DNA of 10,994 nt from Candidatus Poribacteria bacterium (GTDB taxonomy: Bacteria > Poribacteria > WGA-4E > WGA-3G): positions 1 through 10,994 of the forward strand of contig JAPPDN010000026.1 in assembly GCA_028824575.1 (NCBI GenBank), in the 5' to 3' direction. The translations under genes and the position numbers were made by a program. Every line of letters begins with the position of its first letter. Position 1 is the first letter of the stretch. The notes below the pieces were generated by a model that saw only the letters and a list, made by a program, of their open reading frames with translations, searched no databases and had not been told where the DNA came from. Positions 1 through 6,525 of this stretch are shown here, in pieces.

Positions 1-1126
1 AGACTCGTGGATTGAATTTGTGGCAGTGATCAAGCATCGCATCCGCGCCGAGTTTTGGAATCTTCTTTTCATCTAAGCCAGCATCTCCAAGACCTGTCGG
101 CATCTTTAATTCCGTATTGAATGCCCGAATCTTATCAATAGCAGCATTCCCCGCTTCACTGCTATCCATGCCGCTGGTATCTATGCCCAAAGCACGCGCG
201 ATCTCGGCGTATTTCTCTGTCGCGTGGGAAAAGTTAAATTCCATGACAGGTGGGAGCAGGATAGCGTTCGCTACACCGTGTGGAATTGGTGCATCCGTGG
301 AGAGTTGGTGCGCCAGAGAATGGACAGCACCGAGACCTTTCTGGAATGAAAACGCCGCCATGCATGACCCCAAGAGCATTTCGCCGCGCGCCGTTACATC
401 TCCACCATCGTGATAGACTTTTTCGATATTCGGACTCAACATTCTGAGTGCTTGCAATGCGACCCCTTCGGCGATCGGATGGTACTTCGTTGCAACATAC
501 GCCTCAATACCGTGCGTAATGGCATCCATACCCGTGGCAGCAGTGAGTGCCGGTGGCATGCCGACCGTTATTCCCGGATCCAGGAGTGCTATGTTCGACA
601 TATTGAACGGCGTAACAATTGCCCGCTTGCGCCAGCGGTCAGTTGTATTGAACGATGTATCCGTAATGATCGAACCCTGTGAGACTTCACTACCGGTGCC
701 AGCCGTTGTCGGGACACAGATGAGTGGCGGCATATTGCCGCGAATCCGTTCAAGTCCGCCAACATCAGCGTAGTACGGCTCTAAAGGGGGTTCATGGGTC
801 GTCAAGAGGCGGACGGCTTTGGCAGCATCCATGACGCTACCCCCACCGACAGCAATGACGACATCACATGCTTCGGCTTTGTAGACTTCCACACCCTGCG
901 TGACGCTGATGTCTGTCGGATTCGGTTCGATATCTGAATAAATGGCATGTGTCAAACCGATTGCGTCCAATGCCTCTATCGCTTTCTCAAGAATACCGGC
1001 GTTAATAATACCGGCATCGGTTACCACAAGCGGCTTTTTGCCATCAAACGCCTTGACATGTTCACCTAAGTTTTGAATGGCACCGTCGCCAAATTCAATT
1101 CGTGGGGGAGAAAAATAGTTTTGCAT
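1..1126 (-). CDS. Iron-containing (group III) alcohol dehydrogenase, C-terminus cut by window edge
   Basis: Cytoplasmic NAD(P)-dependent oxidoreductase of the Fe-ADH/dehydroquinate-synthase-like superfamily. 375 codons are visible from ATG at 1126-1124, without a stop before base 1; the usual family length is about 380-390 aa, so only the last few residues are missing. Seen: Rossmann-type GGGSVMD at residues 94-100, TTAGTGSE at 140-147 and the expected metal ligands D201, H205 (MDAITHGIEAY), H269 (GAVHSLAHQ) and H283 (PHGVANA). All key residues are present, so it should be active. The substrate cannot be read from sequence; butanol, lactaldehyde, 1,3-propanediol or maleylacetate-type roles are possible. 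No strong Shine-Dalgarno precedes the ATG; an upstream ATG at 1142 is out of frame. It lies 73 bp downstream of the LamG/DUF1080-like gene, with a palindrome between them. Confidence 0.93.
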   Translation of the reverse strand, partial: MQNYFSPPRIEFGDGAIQNLGEHVKAFDGKKPLVVTDAGIINAGILEKAIEALDAIGLTHAIYSDIEPNPTDISVTQGVEVYKAEACDVVIAVGGGSVMDAAKAVRLLTTHEPPLEPYYADVGGLERIRGNMPPLICVPTTAGTGSEVSQGSIITDTSFNTTDRWRKRAIVTPFNMSNIALLDPGITVGMPPALTAATGMDAITHGIEAYVATKYHPIAEGVALQALRMLSPNIEKVYHDGGDVTARGEMLLGSCMAAFSFQKGLGAVHSLAHQLSTDAPIPHGVANAILLPPVMEFNFSHATEKYAEIARALGIDTSGMDSSEAGNAAIDKIRAFNTELKMPTGLGDAGLDEKKIPKLGADAMLDHCHKFNPRV

Positions 1127-1147
1127 TTGAAATTTTTTGCATAAAGG

Positions 1148-1175
1148 TAGCGCGAGGCAGCGAGACCTCGCGCTA
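1148..1175. repeat. Perfect 10-bp palindromic unit (REP-like or terminator hairpin)
   Basis: TAGCGCGAGG (1148-1157) and CCTCGCGCTA (1166-1175) are perfect inverted arms around an 8-nt loop. It lies between the stop of the LamG/DUF1080-like gene and the start of the alcohol dehydrogenase, both on the minus strand. There is no T-run after the stem on either strand, so it fits a dispersed GC-rich palindromic unit or a mRNA-stabilising/processing hairpin better than a classical intrinsic terminator. Confidence 0.6.
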
Positions 1176-1199
1176 TAGGTTATGAGCAGTGTTCAAACT

Positions 1200-1922
1200 C
1201 TATTTTGCAGATTTGAGATGTGCCCAAGTTGTTGCAAGTTTGCTTTTCGCGTCAACTGGTAACGAGGGACCATCAGGCCCATAGACCAAAACATCGTCAT
1301 ATTTTGCAACGGTGCTCCAAGTTGCAAGCCCGACTCTCCCGACACCATTCTCGGTGTCATCGTCCACCTGCGCGACTTCTTCGTCGTTGAGGAAGAGCGT
1401 GTAACTACCGGGTTCATTGACAATCTTGATGTTATACCAGTCATCATCTTCTATAGTGTGATTACTATTGGCACCACCTTTACCGCCCCAGGATTCAACC
1501 TGTGAGCGTGTGTTTCCCCAGCCGCCGAGGTTCCACCAGTATTCCAATGAAGGTTTGAGTTTCTCCATGCGTGGCGGATGGTCTTCGAGTGCTTGACCAC
1601 GAGGTTGCATCAAGCCTTGGCACCGGAACATAATCAGGAAGCCTTCAGCACCGCTGATTTTACTCCCTCTCACCTCAAAAGTATAGTCATTCCACTCGTC
1701 ATCCCAGAATTCGTCAGCGACGACACTCATGCAGTTGGGTGTATTTTGGAGTTGATGATATTCATCAGCCTTGAGTTCCCAATCGCCAAAGAGAGCGACC
1801 CATTTTTTCTCAGATTCTTTTGGGTCATCAAAATTATCTTCAAAATAGGTTTGCGACATCGCAATCGCAGCGATGCCGAGCGTAATACCGCAGATAGCAA
1901 TAAACAGATTACGTCTGTTCAT
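1200..1922 (-). CDS. Secreted LamG/DUF1080-like (concanavalin-like fold) protein
   Basis: A 240-aa exported protein. The N-terminus is a Sec signal peptide (basic MNRRN, hydrophobic core to about residue 22, AMS-Q cleavage-like end). The mature part starts with a FEDNFDD-type strand typical of LamG/DUF1080-like beta-sandwiches, followed by aromatic, Asp-rich segments (WVALFGDWELKADEY, DDDWYNIKIVNE, YTLFLNDEEVAQVDDD). These match, in general style, glycan-binding or 3-keto-glucoside hydrolase-like (DUF1080) folds, but I see no catalytic signature, so binding is as likely as hydrolysis. The ATG is supported by AAAGGAGA about nine bases upstream. The last 18 residues (VDAKSKLATTWAHLKSAK) align without gaps to the C-terminus of the secreted protein at 9453-10307, a possible sorting tail. 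Confidence 0.75.
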   Translation of the reverse strand: MNRRNLFIAICGITLGIAAIAMSQTYFEDNFDDPKESEKKWVALFGDWELKADEYHQLQNTPNCMSVVADEFWDDEWNDYTFEVRGSKISGAEGFLIMFRCQGLMQPRGQALEDHPPRMEKLKPSLEYWWNLGGWGNTRSQVESWGGKGGANSNHTIEDDDWYNIKIVNEPGSYTLFLNDEEVAQVDDDTENGVGRVGLATWSTVAKYDDVLVYGPDGPSLPVDAKSKLATTWAHLKSAK

Positions 1923-1969
1923 AATAAAATTCTCCTTTTAGCGTATATGTCTCTGGAATATAATACCAA

Positions 1970-2000
1970 AGACACTTCGCGCGGGTTTAATGAAGTGTCT
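1970..2000 (-). terminator. Candidate hairpin terminator downstream of the SIR2-MutH gene
   Basis: AGACACTTC (1970-1978) and GAAGTGTCT (1992-2000) form a perfect 9-bp stem with a 13-nt loop, 42 bp past the stop of the SIR2-MutH gene on the minus strand. The minus-strand tail (TTGGTATTATATT) is T-rich but not a clean U-tract. On the plus strand the stem is followed by a short T-run, but no plus-strand gene precedes it. Confidence 0.4.
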
Positions 2001-2041
2001 AACTTATTTTTCCTACTGGAATTGTTATCTCCCAGATACTT

Positions 2042-3649
2042 TTAGGGTAATAACGGTAGTATGAATTCGCTGAGAAAAGCAGCTCTTGCATAAAAAGCTT
2101 TTGAAGTACTTCCGTGCCCCGTCCCTTTTGTTCTGGGTTGAACATATTTACCCATGTATCCATTAAGTTCAGAAAATTTACCATTAAGTATTTTATCTCT
2201 AACTAAGTTATAATCAGCTTCTATTTGCTCGTAAATTTGTGGATGATTATCTAAGTCAAATATCACCGCTCCATAAAAAACAACTTCTGTTTGATATGGA
2301 GTTTCCCAAATCGTAGTGGCTATTATCATTTTTCTTAATTTCCTTAGCAAACCACTATCTTTAAAACTAGATTTTCTAACATCACTTTCATTAATCATTG
2401 TTATAGACATAGGGTATTTAAACCTAAGTTCACCGTTTTTCAATTCTAAAGCGGTTGTTTTCAGTTCCCAATCCCCAAAATCAGGTTTTTTTGAGGAATT
2501 TATAGTTCCACCCAAATACCTTTCTATAACTTGACCTGGCCACCCTTTATTGCATCCGCCATTATTAGAAAATATTGTGACACCGTACCCATCGGCAAAT
2601 TCACTTAAGTTTGTGTTGACAAGGTTGGATAATTTCTGAATTGCAGCTTCTCTGTCAATACTTGACTCATTAACTTGTTTGAAGTCATACGGAAGATCAA
2701 CCACTTCTGTAGACCTCGTTGTTATACTTTTTTTACTCAAAGTGGTATGTTGTTTACCAAAAGGTTTCGACAATTCTTCCATTACTTCGTCGAATCCATT
2801 AATATCAATGATGTGAAAGTTTCCACCGATTTTATCGGCGAGTTCATGCACAAACGGAGTTAGATTGTTCGATCCCTCTTCCTCGTAATTCCGAACGCAC
2901 CAATAGATCCCGTTCCGGTAACTATTTGCTACGTCAGTGCTATCAATGAGAAGATGTTTCATCACAGAAGGTTCTGCTCCGCGATAACCTATTACTATTA
3001 ATGGATGGTCTCTCAAAAGTGGAGCTAACATTGAAACAAGGTCATCATCCAAACGTTGTATTTCTGCCAAATTGTTTTTGTCAGTGTAATGTTCGACGGA
3101 ACCGTGAAGATAGATAATTTGTGGGTATGGAGGTCTTGTTGAAAATTTTGTGTAATCAGACTGAGTCTGAATAATATCAACATGGTGAGGTCGGTGGTTT
3201 CTTCTACACCAATCAAGCAGGACTGTGTCAAAATTCGTGGTCAGGACAGTCCGAATATGTTTGGATGCCAGAAGTTCTGCCATTTGTTTGTATCCCGAGC
3301 TTGTCAGAACATGTGTATTCAGAATGTCTATAAAAAATTTTCTCCGCACATCTTGTGGTTGAAGGATGTTATCTACAGCGTAAGGGTAATTATCTGCTGG
3401 ATCCGAGTCCTCATTGTACCATATATGCTTCCTTAGCCAAGGATGCCAGTCCCTATGGCCGGTTCCTGGATTCTCAGGTGAAATGTCCCTCTCGAGGCAA
3501 TATCCGAATTTGGCTATTTTTTCAAAAATCGCATTTGAGGTCGGAACGCCAGATTTAACGGAAGCACCGGCCCCAAGCAAGAAAACTGGTTCTGTTTCCT
3601 GCCTAAGAAGCGAACGTAAATGTCCAATAGTTCTTGTTTGAAACTCCAA
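2042..3649 (-). CDS. SIR2-family domain fused to a MutH/Sau3AI-type endonuclease domain (defence-like)
   Basis: A 535-aa two-domain protein. N-terminal SIR2 domain (about 15-290): GAGAS at 26-30, TTNFD at 137-141, LHGS at 181-184 and GYRG at 221-224, so the NAD-pocket Asn (N139) and His (H182) are kept. SIR2 domains of this kind act as NAD-depleting effectors in anti-phage systems. C-terminal MutH/Sau3AI-type domain (about 334-535): KGWPGQVIE with E376, PDFGDWELK with D390, E395 and K397, then YVQPRTKG and FYARAAFL, matching the E-D-ExK layout of MutH (E56, D70, E77, K79 in E. coli). The start is TTG, supported by GGAGG six bases upstream; no Met codon occurs before the SIR2 motif. The C-terminal half is paralogous to that of the methyltransferase fusion upstream. 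Likely role: sense or cut unmodified DNA and/or consume NAD. The fusion is seen; the mechanism is inference. Confidence 0.85.
   Translation of the reverse strand: MEFQTRTIGHLRSLLRQETEPVFLLGAGASVKSGVPTSNAIFEKIAKFGYCLERDISPENPGTGHRDWHPWLRKHIWYNEDSDPADNYPYAVDNILQPQDVRRKFFIDILNTHVLTSSGYKQMAELLASKHIRTVLTTNFDTVLLDWCRRNHRPHHVDIIQTQSDYTKFSTRPPYPQIIYLHGSVEHYTDKNNLAEIQRLDDDLVSMLAPLLRDHPLIVIGYRGAEPSVMKHLLIDSTDVANSYRNGIYWCVRNYEEEGSNNLTPFVHELADKIGGNFHIIDINGFDEVMEELSKPFGKQHTTLSKKSITTRSTEVVDLPYDFKQVNESSIDREAAIQKLSNLVNTNLSEFADGYGVTIFSNNGGCNKGWPGQVIERYLGGTINSSKKPDFGDWELKTTALELKNGELRFKYPMSITMINESDVRKSSFKDSGLLRKLRKMIIATTIWETPYQTEVVFYGAVIFDLDNHPQIYEQIEADYNLVRDKILNGKFSELNGYMGKYVQPRTKGTGHGSTSKAFYARAAFLSEFILPLLP
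2101..2142. repeat. 42-bp direct repeat, copy 1 (inside the SIR2-MutH gene)
   Basis: Identical over 42 of 42 bases to 4125-4166. It encodes the QPRTKGTGHGSTS segment of the MutH-like domain. Sequence on both sides diverges quickly although the protein domains remain similar. Confidence 0.95.
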
Positions 3650-3655
3650 AATTTG

Positions 3656-3660
3656 CCTCC
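3656..3660 (-). promoter_or_regulatory. Shine-Dalgarno GGAGG for the TTG start of the SIR2-MutH gene
   Basis: GGAGG on the minus strand lies six bases before TTG at 3649-3647. It decides an otherwise unusual start codon, because the next in-frame Met is far inside the SIR2 domain (around residue 123). Confidence 0.7.
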
Positions 3661-3777
3661 GTAGGTCTCTGCAATATCTATACTATGAAATCGAACGACT
3701 ACGAACTTAACCTCAAATTTACAATGGTTTGAACAGTTTCTGTTGGTTTTGTGTTGTGTTTTTAAGGAGTTCTATTC

Positions 3778-3812
3778 TTCTACGAGTTTTGATCGGTGAC
3801 GAACTCGTAGAA
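3778..3812. repeat. Perfect 11-bp inverted repeat (possible operator or hairpin) with GATC in the loop
   Basis: TTCTACGAGTT (3778-3788) and AACTCGTAGAA (3802-3812) are perfect arms around 13 nt that include GATC (3791-3794). It is about 130 bp upstream of the SIR2-MutH start. No T-run follows on the minus strand, so an operator or 5' leader hairpin is more likely than a terminator. Confidence 0.6.
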
Positions 3813-4056
3813 AAAACACAAGCATGAACGTATCGTGTGTTTGTTGGGTTTCGCTGTCGCTGGTTAGCAGAACAGCACATCAGTAGTGCACCTTTTCGTT
3901 AGAAACCGGAGATATCTGCGCTTTTACCGCTCAACCCAGTTTACATCTACTCTCGCTCACGTTTTTTTAAATTATCCAAACTATAGTCAAATTCAAAATA
4001 GACAAAACACTAACGCGAAGATCGCCATCCACAAACAGTTCAATATGTTTTGTTAG

Positions 4057-5724
4057 TTACTCATCCTGAGATAATGCTGGGAAAATGAATTTTTCAAGAA
4101 AGACTTTTCTGGCATAAAAGGCTCTTGAAGTACTTCCGTGCCCCGTCCCTTTTGTTCTGGGTTGAATGTATACACCCATTTTGCCAGTAAGAGCAGAAAA
4201 TCCTTTTGTGCGAATTGTTTCTCTGACTAAATCATAATCTGCCTTCACTTGATTGTAGACTTCCGGATCATCTAAATCAAAAGTTGTTACACAATATAAG
4301 ATTGATCTTTCCTCTTGTTGACTTTCCCAAATTCTCGCAGCTACAACCATTTTTCGCAATTTGGTTAGCAAATGGCTATCTTCAAAATCAGTTCGTTCAA
4401 CATTATAGGGATCGATCATTGTTACTGCCATTGTCTCTTTAATTCTCAATTCTCCATTCTTCAGATATTTTAAGGGAACTGTTTTTAATTCCCAAGACCC
4501 GAAATTGGGTGCTTGAGCCGAATTAATAGGCAAATCTAAATGCCTTTCAAGTACATGTCCTGCCCAACCTTTATTTTTCTTTTCTCCCTTAAATACAGTG
4601 ACTTCATAGTCACTAGCTAACTCTCGAAGATCCTGACCAGCAATCGTTGATAATTTTTCAACTGCTTTTTGTCTTTTCATGATTTCCTTTTCTTCCCAAT
4701 CGTTTTCTGAGTCCGTCTCAAATAACGTATTGGACACCTCCTCAATTCGCTGATGAGCAATCTGGTTATATGTTTCTTCCTTCTCAATCATTACCCATCT
4801 CCGATTGTGCTGCTCAGCGACAACTGCTGTAGTTCCTGTTCCAGAGAATGGATCAAGAATGAGATCGTCTTCATTAGTTCCAGCTAAAATAATTCGATTA
4901 ATGACTGATACAGGCTTTTGCGATGGGTGTTTTCCATGCTTTCGTTCTGATCGTTTAGTAAGCGGAATTTCCCACATGTTCCGCATTTGTTTGCCCTCGT
5001 TCATTGATTTCATCATTTCATAATTGAAAGTCCAATTTTTAGCTTTCTTACTGTCGTTGTTGACTGCCCAAATGATAAATTCGGTAGATTCAGTAAACAT
5101 TCGACAGGTAATATTGGGTTGGGCATTAGGCTTATACCAGACGATTTGGCTTATAATCCGTCGGTTAAATAAGGTTTGAAGTATAAAACCAATTGTAAAT
5201 ATACAGTGAAAAGACCCAAAGATAAACAAATTGCCGTTTGTCTTTAGCAACCTTAAAACCTCAGTAATCCAATCAACCGTGAACTGGAAATAATCGTCCT
5301 GCGCAAAAATATCCCACTGTTCCTGCATCGTGACATGTGAGCTAAATGCCCAACCTAAGCCTTTTTTTCTTGACATATTAAACGGAGGATCAGTGATACA
5401 ACAATCAAAAACTCCATCAGGAAACGTTCGCATAACCTTTAAGCAGTCACCTGGGACGATTTGATTAACCGGTAGTTTTTCAGTTGTTCTATCAAAGATA
5501 GTTGGTGAATATCCGATACCTCCAGAAGACACATCGCGTATTTCACCCTCTACTATTTTGGAAGATGTTTGTGTTTTTTTTAGTGGATGGATTCCTGTTG
5601 AAAGGTATTCAATCATCTCTGTCTTTTTTAATGACGAGTATCCTTTCAGTCCGCGTTTTTTAAGTTCCTCTCTTAATTCTTTGTTCTGCATTTGGTGGTA
5701 ATTCATAGCTTGAATATGCTCCAT
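4057..5724 (-). CDS. SAP-like / beta-class DNA methyltransferase / MutH-Sau3AI-type fusion protein
   Basis: A 555-aa protein if it starts at ATG 5724. GTG at 5730 and ATGs at 5706 and 5691 are alternatives; none has a clear Shine-Dalgarno, so translation may be coupled to the gene ending 24 bp upstream. Domains: SAP-like helix-turn-helix (about 15-42, LREELKKRGLKGYSSLKK); S-adenosylmethionine-dependent methyltransferase (about 85-330) with motif IV DPPF at 112-115, HPSQKP at 266-271 and motif I DPFSGTGTT at 291-299. The order IV before I marks the beta class, and DPPF favours N6-adenine over N4-cytosine. The C-terminal MutH/Sau3AI-type domain (about 352-555) has KGWAGHVLE with E393, then NFGSWELK with E412 and K414. 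The conserved Asp before ExK is Asn (N407), so cleavage may be lost and the domain may serve only in site recognition. By homology of the C-terminal domain, GATC is a candidate target. The low GC suggests transfer. Confidence 0.88.
   Translation of the reverse strand: MEHIQAMNYHQMQNKELREELKKRGLKGYSSLKKTEMIEYLSTGIHPLKKTQTSSKIVEGEIRDVSSGGIGYSPTIFDRTTEKLPVNQIVPGDCLKVMRTFPDGVFDCCITDPPFNMSRKKGLGWAFSSHVTMQEQWDIFAQDDYFQFTVDWITEVLRLLKTNGNLFIFGSFHCIFTIGFILQTLFNRRIISQIVWYKPNAQPNITCRMFTESTEFIIWAVNNDSKKAKNWTFNYEMMKSMNEGKQMRNMWEIPLTKRSERKHGKHPSQKPVSVINRIILAGTNEDDLILDPFSGTGTTAVVAEQHNRRWVMIEKEETYNQIAHQRIEEVSNTLFETDSENDWEEKEIMKRQKAVEKLSTIAGQDLRELASDYEVTVFKGEKKNKGWAGHVLERHLDLPINSAQAPNFGSWELKTVPLKYLKNGELRIKETMAVTMIDPYNVERTDFEDSHLLTKLRKMVVAARIWESQQEERSILYCVTTFDLDDPEVYNQVKADYDLVRETIRTKGFSALTGKMGVYIQPRTKGTGHGSTSRAFYARKVFLEKFIFPALSQDE
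4125..4166. repeat. 42-bp direct repeat, copy 2 (inside the methyltransferase-MutH gene)
   Basis: Second copy of the patch at 2101-2142, in the same orientation and at the equivalent point of the paralogous domain. Identity at all synonymous positions suggests local gene conversion or strong nucleotide-level constraint. Confidence 0.95.
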
Positions 5725-5748
5725 TAGCACTTGGTCAAGGTTGATTAA

Positions 5749-6207
5749 TTATAGGTTCCTTTTCGCAAAACGGTCAAATTCCCCTAAACTACAGACTTGA
5801 AGCAGGTTACCTTTCCCTGCTTGAGAGCGTAACCACTCTTTTGATTTAGGTCTATAGCCTGTCCCCTCCAAAATAATGATTGTAGGATAAGGGTTTTTAT
5901 TTATAGAAAGAACCTCAAACGGATACTTTTCGTCAACAGTCCCTTTTTCTGATTGCCATTTGCATTGAATGACAAGACAATCTGTCCACTTTTTGGGGTG
6001 GTATAGGATAATATCTACGCGACGTCTGCTATCATAGAGCGAAGTTCCCGCAAAACATTGACGCGCATATATGGCACTCTCTACATGATCCTTTAAATCA
6101 AAGAAAAGTTTTGATTGCACTTGGCTATATCCTAAATCATCAAGAACTTCTGCAACATAATTTTCCAAACGTTTACCACTTTGCTGAGCATGTAATCCGT
6201 TACTCAT
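5749..6207 (-). CDS. Small PD-(D/E)XK-superfamily nuclease, probable restriction component
   Basis: A 152-aa protein starting at ATG 6207; no Shine-Dalgarno is visible. Core motif: E15 in GKRLENYV, D65 in RRRVDIILYH, then Q81-C-K83 in LVIQCKWQ, followed by GTVDEKYPFEVL (E93, K94) and PTIIILEGTGY. This is the arrangement of PD-(D/E)XK proteins (helix E, D, then [EQ]xK) with Q in place of the usual E. Its small size and position directly upstream of a DNA methyltransferase (18-24 bp gap, same strand) suggest the cutting partner of a restriction-modification pair. I cannot name the family member or site. Q for E occurs in active relatives, so activity is plausible but unproven. Confidence 0.75.
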   Translation of the reverse strand: MSNGLHAQQSGKRLENYVAEVLDDLGYSQVQSKLFFDLKDHVESAIYARQCFAGTSLYDSRRRVDIILYHPKKWTDCLVIQCKWQSEKGTVDEKYPFEVLSINKNPYPTIIILEGTGYRPKSKEWLRSQAGKGNLLQVCSLGEFDRFAKRNL

Positions 6208-6265
6208 AATTTGTTATTGATACTTCAGGAATCTGCCCACGTCTTTATCTATCAGTGTTTATATT

Positions 6266-6442
6266 TCACTGTGCCGTAATCGGATGAGCATGATAATCCT
6301 CGTATAACCCCCTAATAAACTCTATTTTCGTTAACATCTCCACATCCCTCAGATTGGTAACCTGCAAGACATGACCTAAGTTGCTACCTAATCTATAGAC
6401 ATAGCACTCCACTGTAGTGCGGTTGTTTGTGTGTTTCGTTTT
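6266..6442 (-). other. Possible short ORF or gene remnant (58 codons, no good start)
   Basis: An open frame on the minus strand from after TAG (6445-6443) to TGA (6268-6266). It reads naturally, with segments such as VLQVTNLRDVEMLTKIEF and IRGLYEDYHAHPITAQ. No ATG sits at the front; GTG at 6412 is possible but has no Shine-Dalgarno. It could be the decayed end of an older gene, a small unannotated protein, or chance openness in a dispersed repeat. I do not recognise it. Confidence 0.25.
6376..6387 (-). repeat. Dispersed 12-mer CTAAGTTGCTAC
   Basis: Its reverse complement GTAGCAACTTAG recurs at 10448-10459, and the 10-base core GTAGCAACTT recurs at 6506-6515. All three copies are in non-coding spacers. 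Confidence 0.5.
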
Positions 6443-6525
6443 CTATTCTCACTGCGGAGCAATATCTCTCCTACAGGGTGAAGAAACGCATGAAAAACTT
6501 TGTCAGTAGCAACTTGAATTATAGA

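Larger units (their letters stand above)
3650..4056. other. 407-bp non-coding spacer between the two MutH-fusion genes
   Basis: No convincing coding frame. It contains a perfect 11-bp inverted repeat (3778-3812), a possible degenerate palindromic unit with arms TGGGTT (3845-3850) and AACCCA (3933-3938), and an 8-bp inverted pair ACAAAACA (4002-4009)/TGTTTTGT (4046-4053) just after the methyltransferase stop. A weak -10-like TATAGA lies on the minus strand near 3672-3680, upstream of the SIR2-MutH start, without a good -35. The length suggests the SIR2-MutH gene can be transcribed on its own. Confidence 0.5.
6208..6525. other. 318-bp spacer between the lipoprotein gene and the defence block
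   Basis: Upstream region of the PD-(D/E)XK gene and 3' region of the DUF1549 gene. It holds a hidden open frame (6266-6442) and an inverted 10-mer pair, AAGTTGCTAC (6378-6387) and GTAGCAACTT (6506-6515), enclosing about 118 bp. There is also a short hairpin, GCACT/AGTGC, at 6404-6420. I see no clear promoter. It marks the compositional boundary: GC falls on the defence side. Confidence 0.45.

Noticed and set aside
117..773. Overlapping plus-strand frames
   Set aside because: They lie antisense to the alcohol dehydrogenase, whose metal ligands and NAD motif are intact.
1578..2045. 155-codon plus-strand open frame
   Set aside because: It lies opposite the well-supported LamG/DUF1080-like gene and its leader; no Shine-Dalgarno or recognisable domain.
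2042..6207. GATC avoidance as evidence for a GATC-specific system
   Set aside because: GATC occurs repeatedly in the window, inside and outside the block, so no depletion is visible; this neither supports nor excludes a methylated-GATC system.
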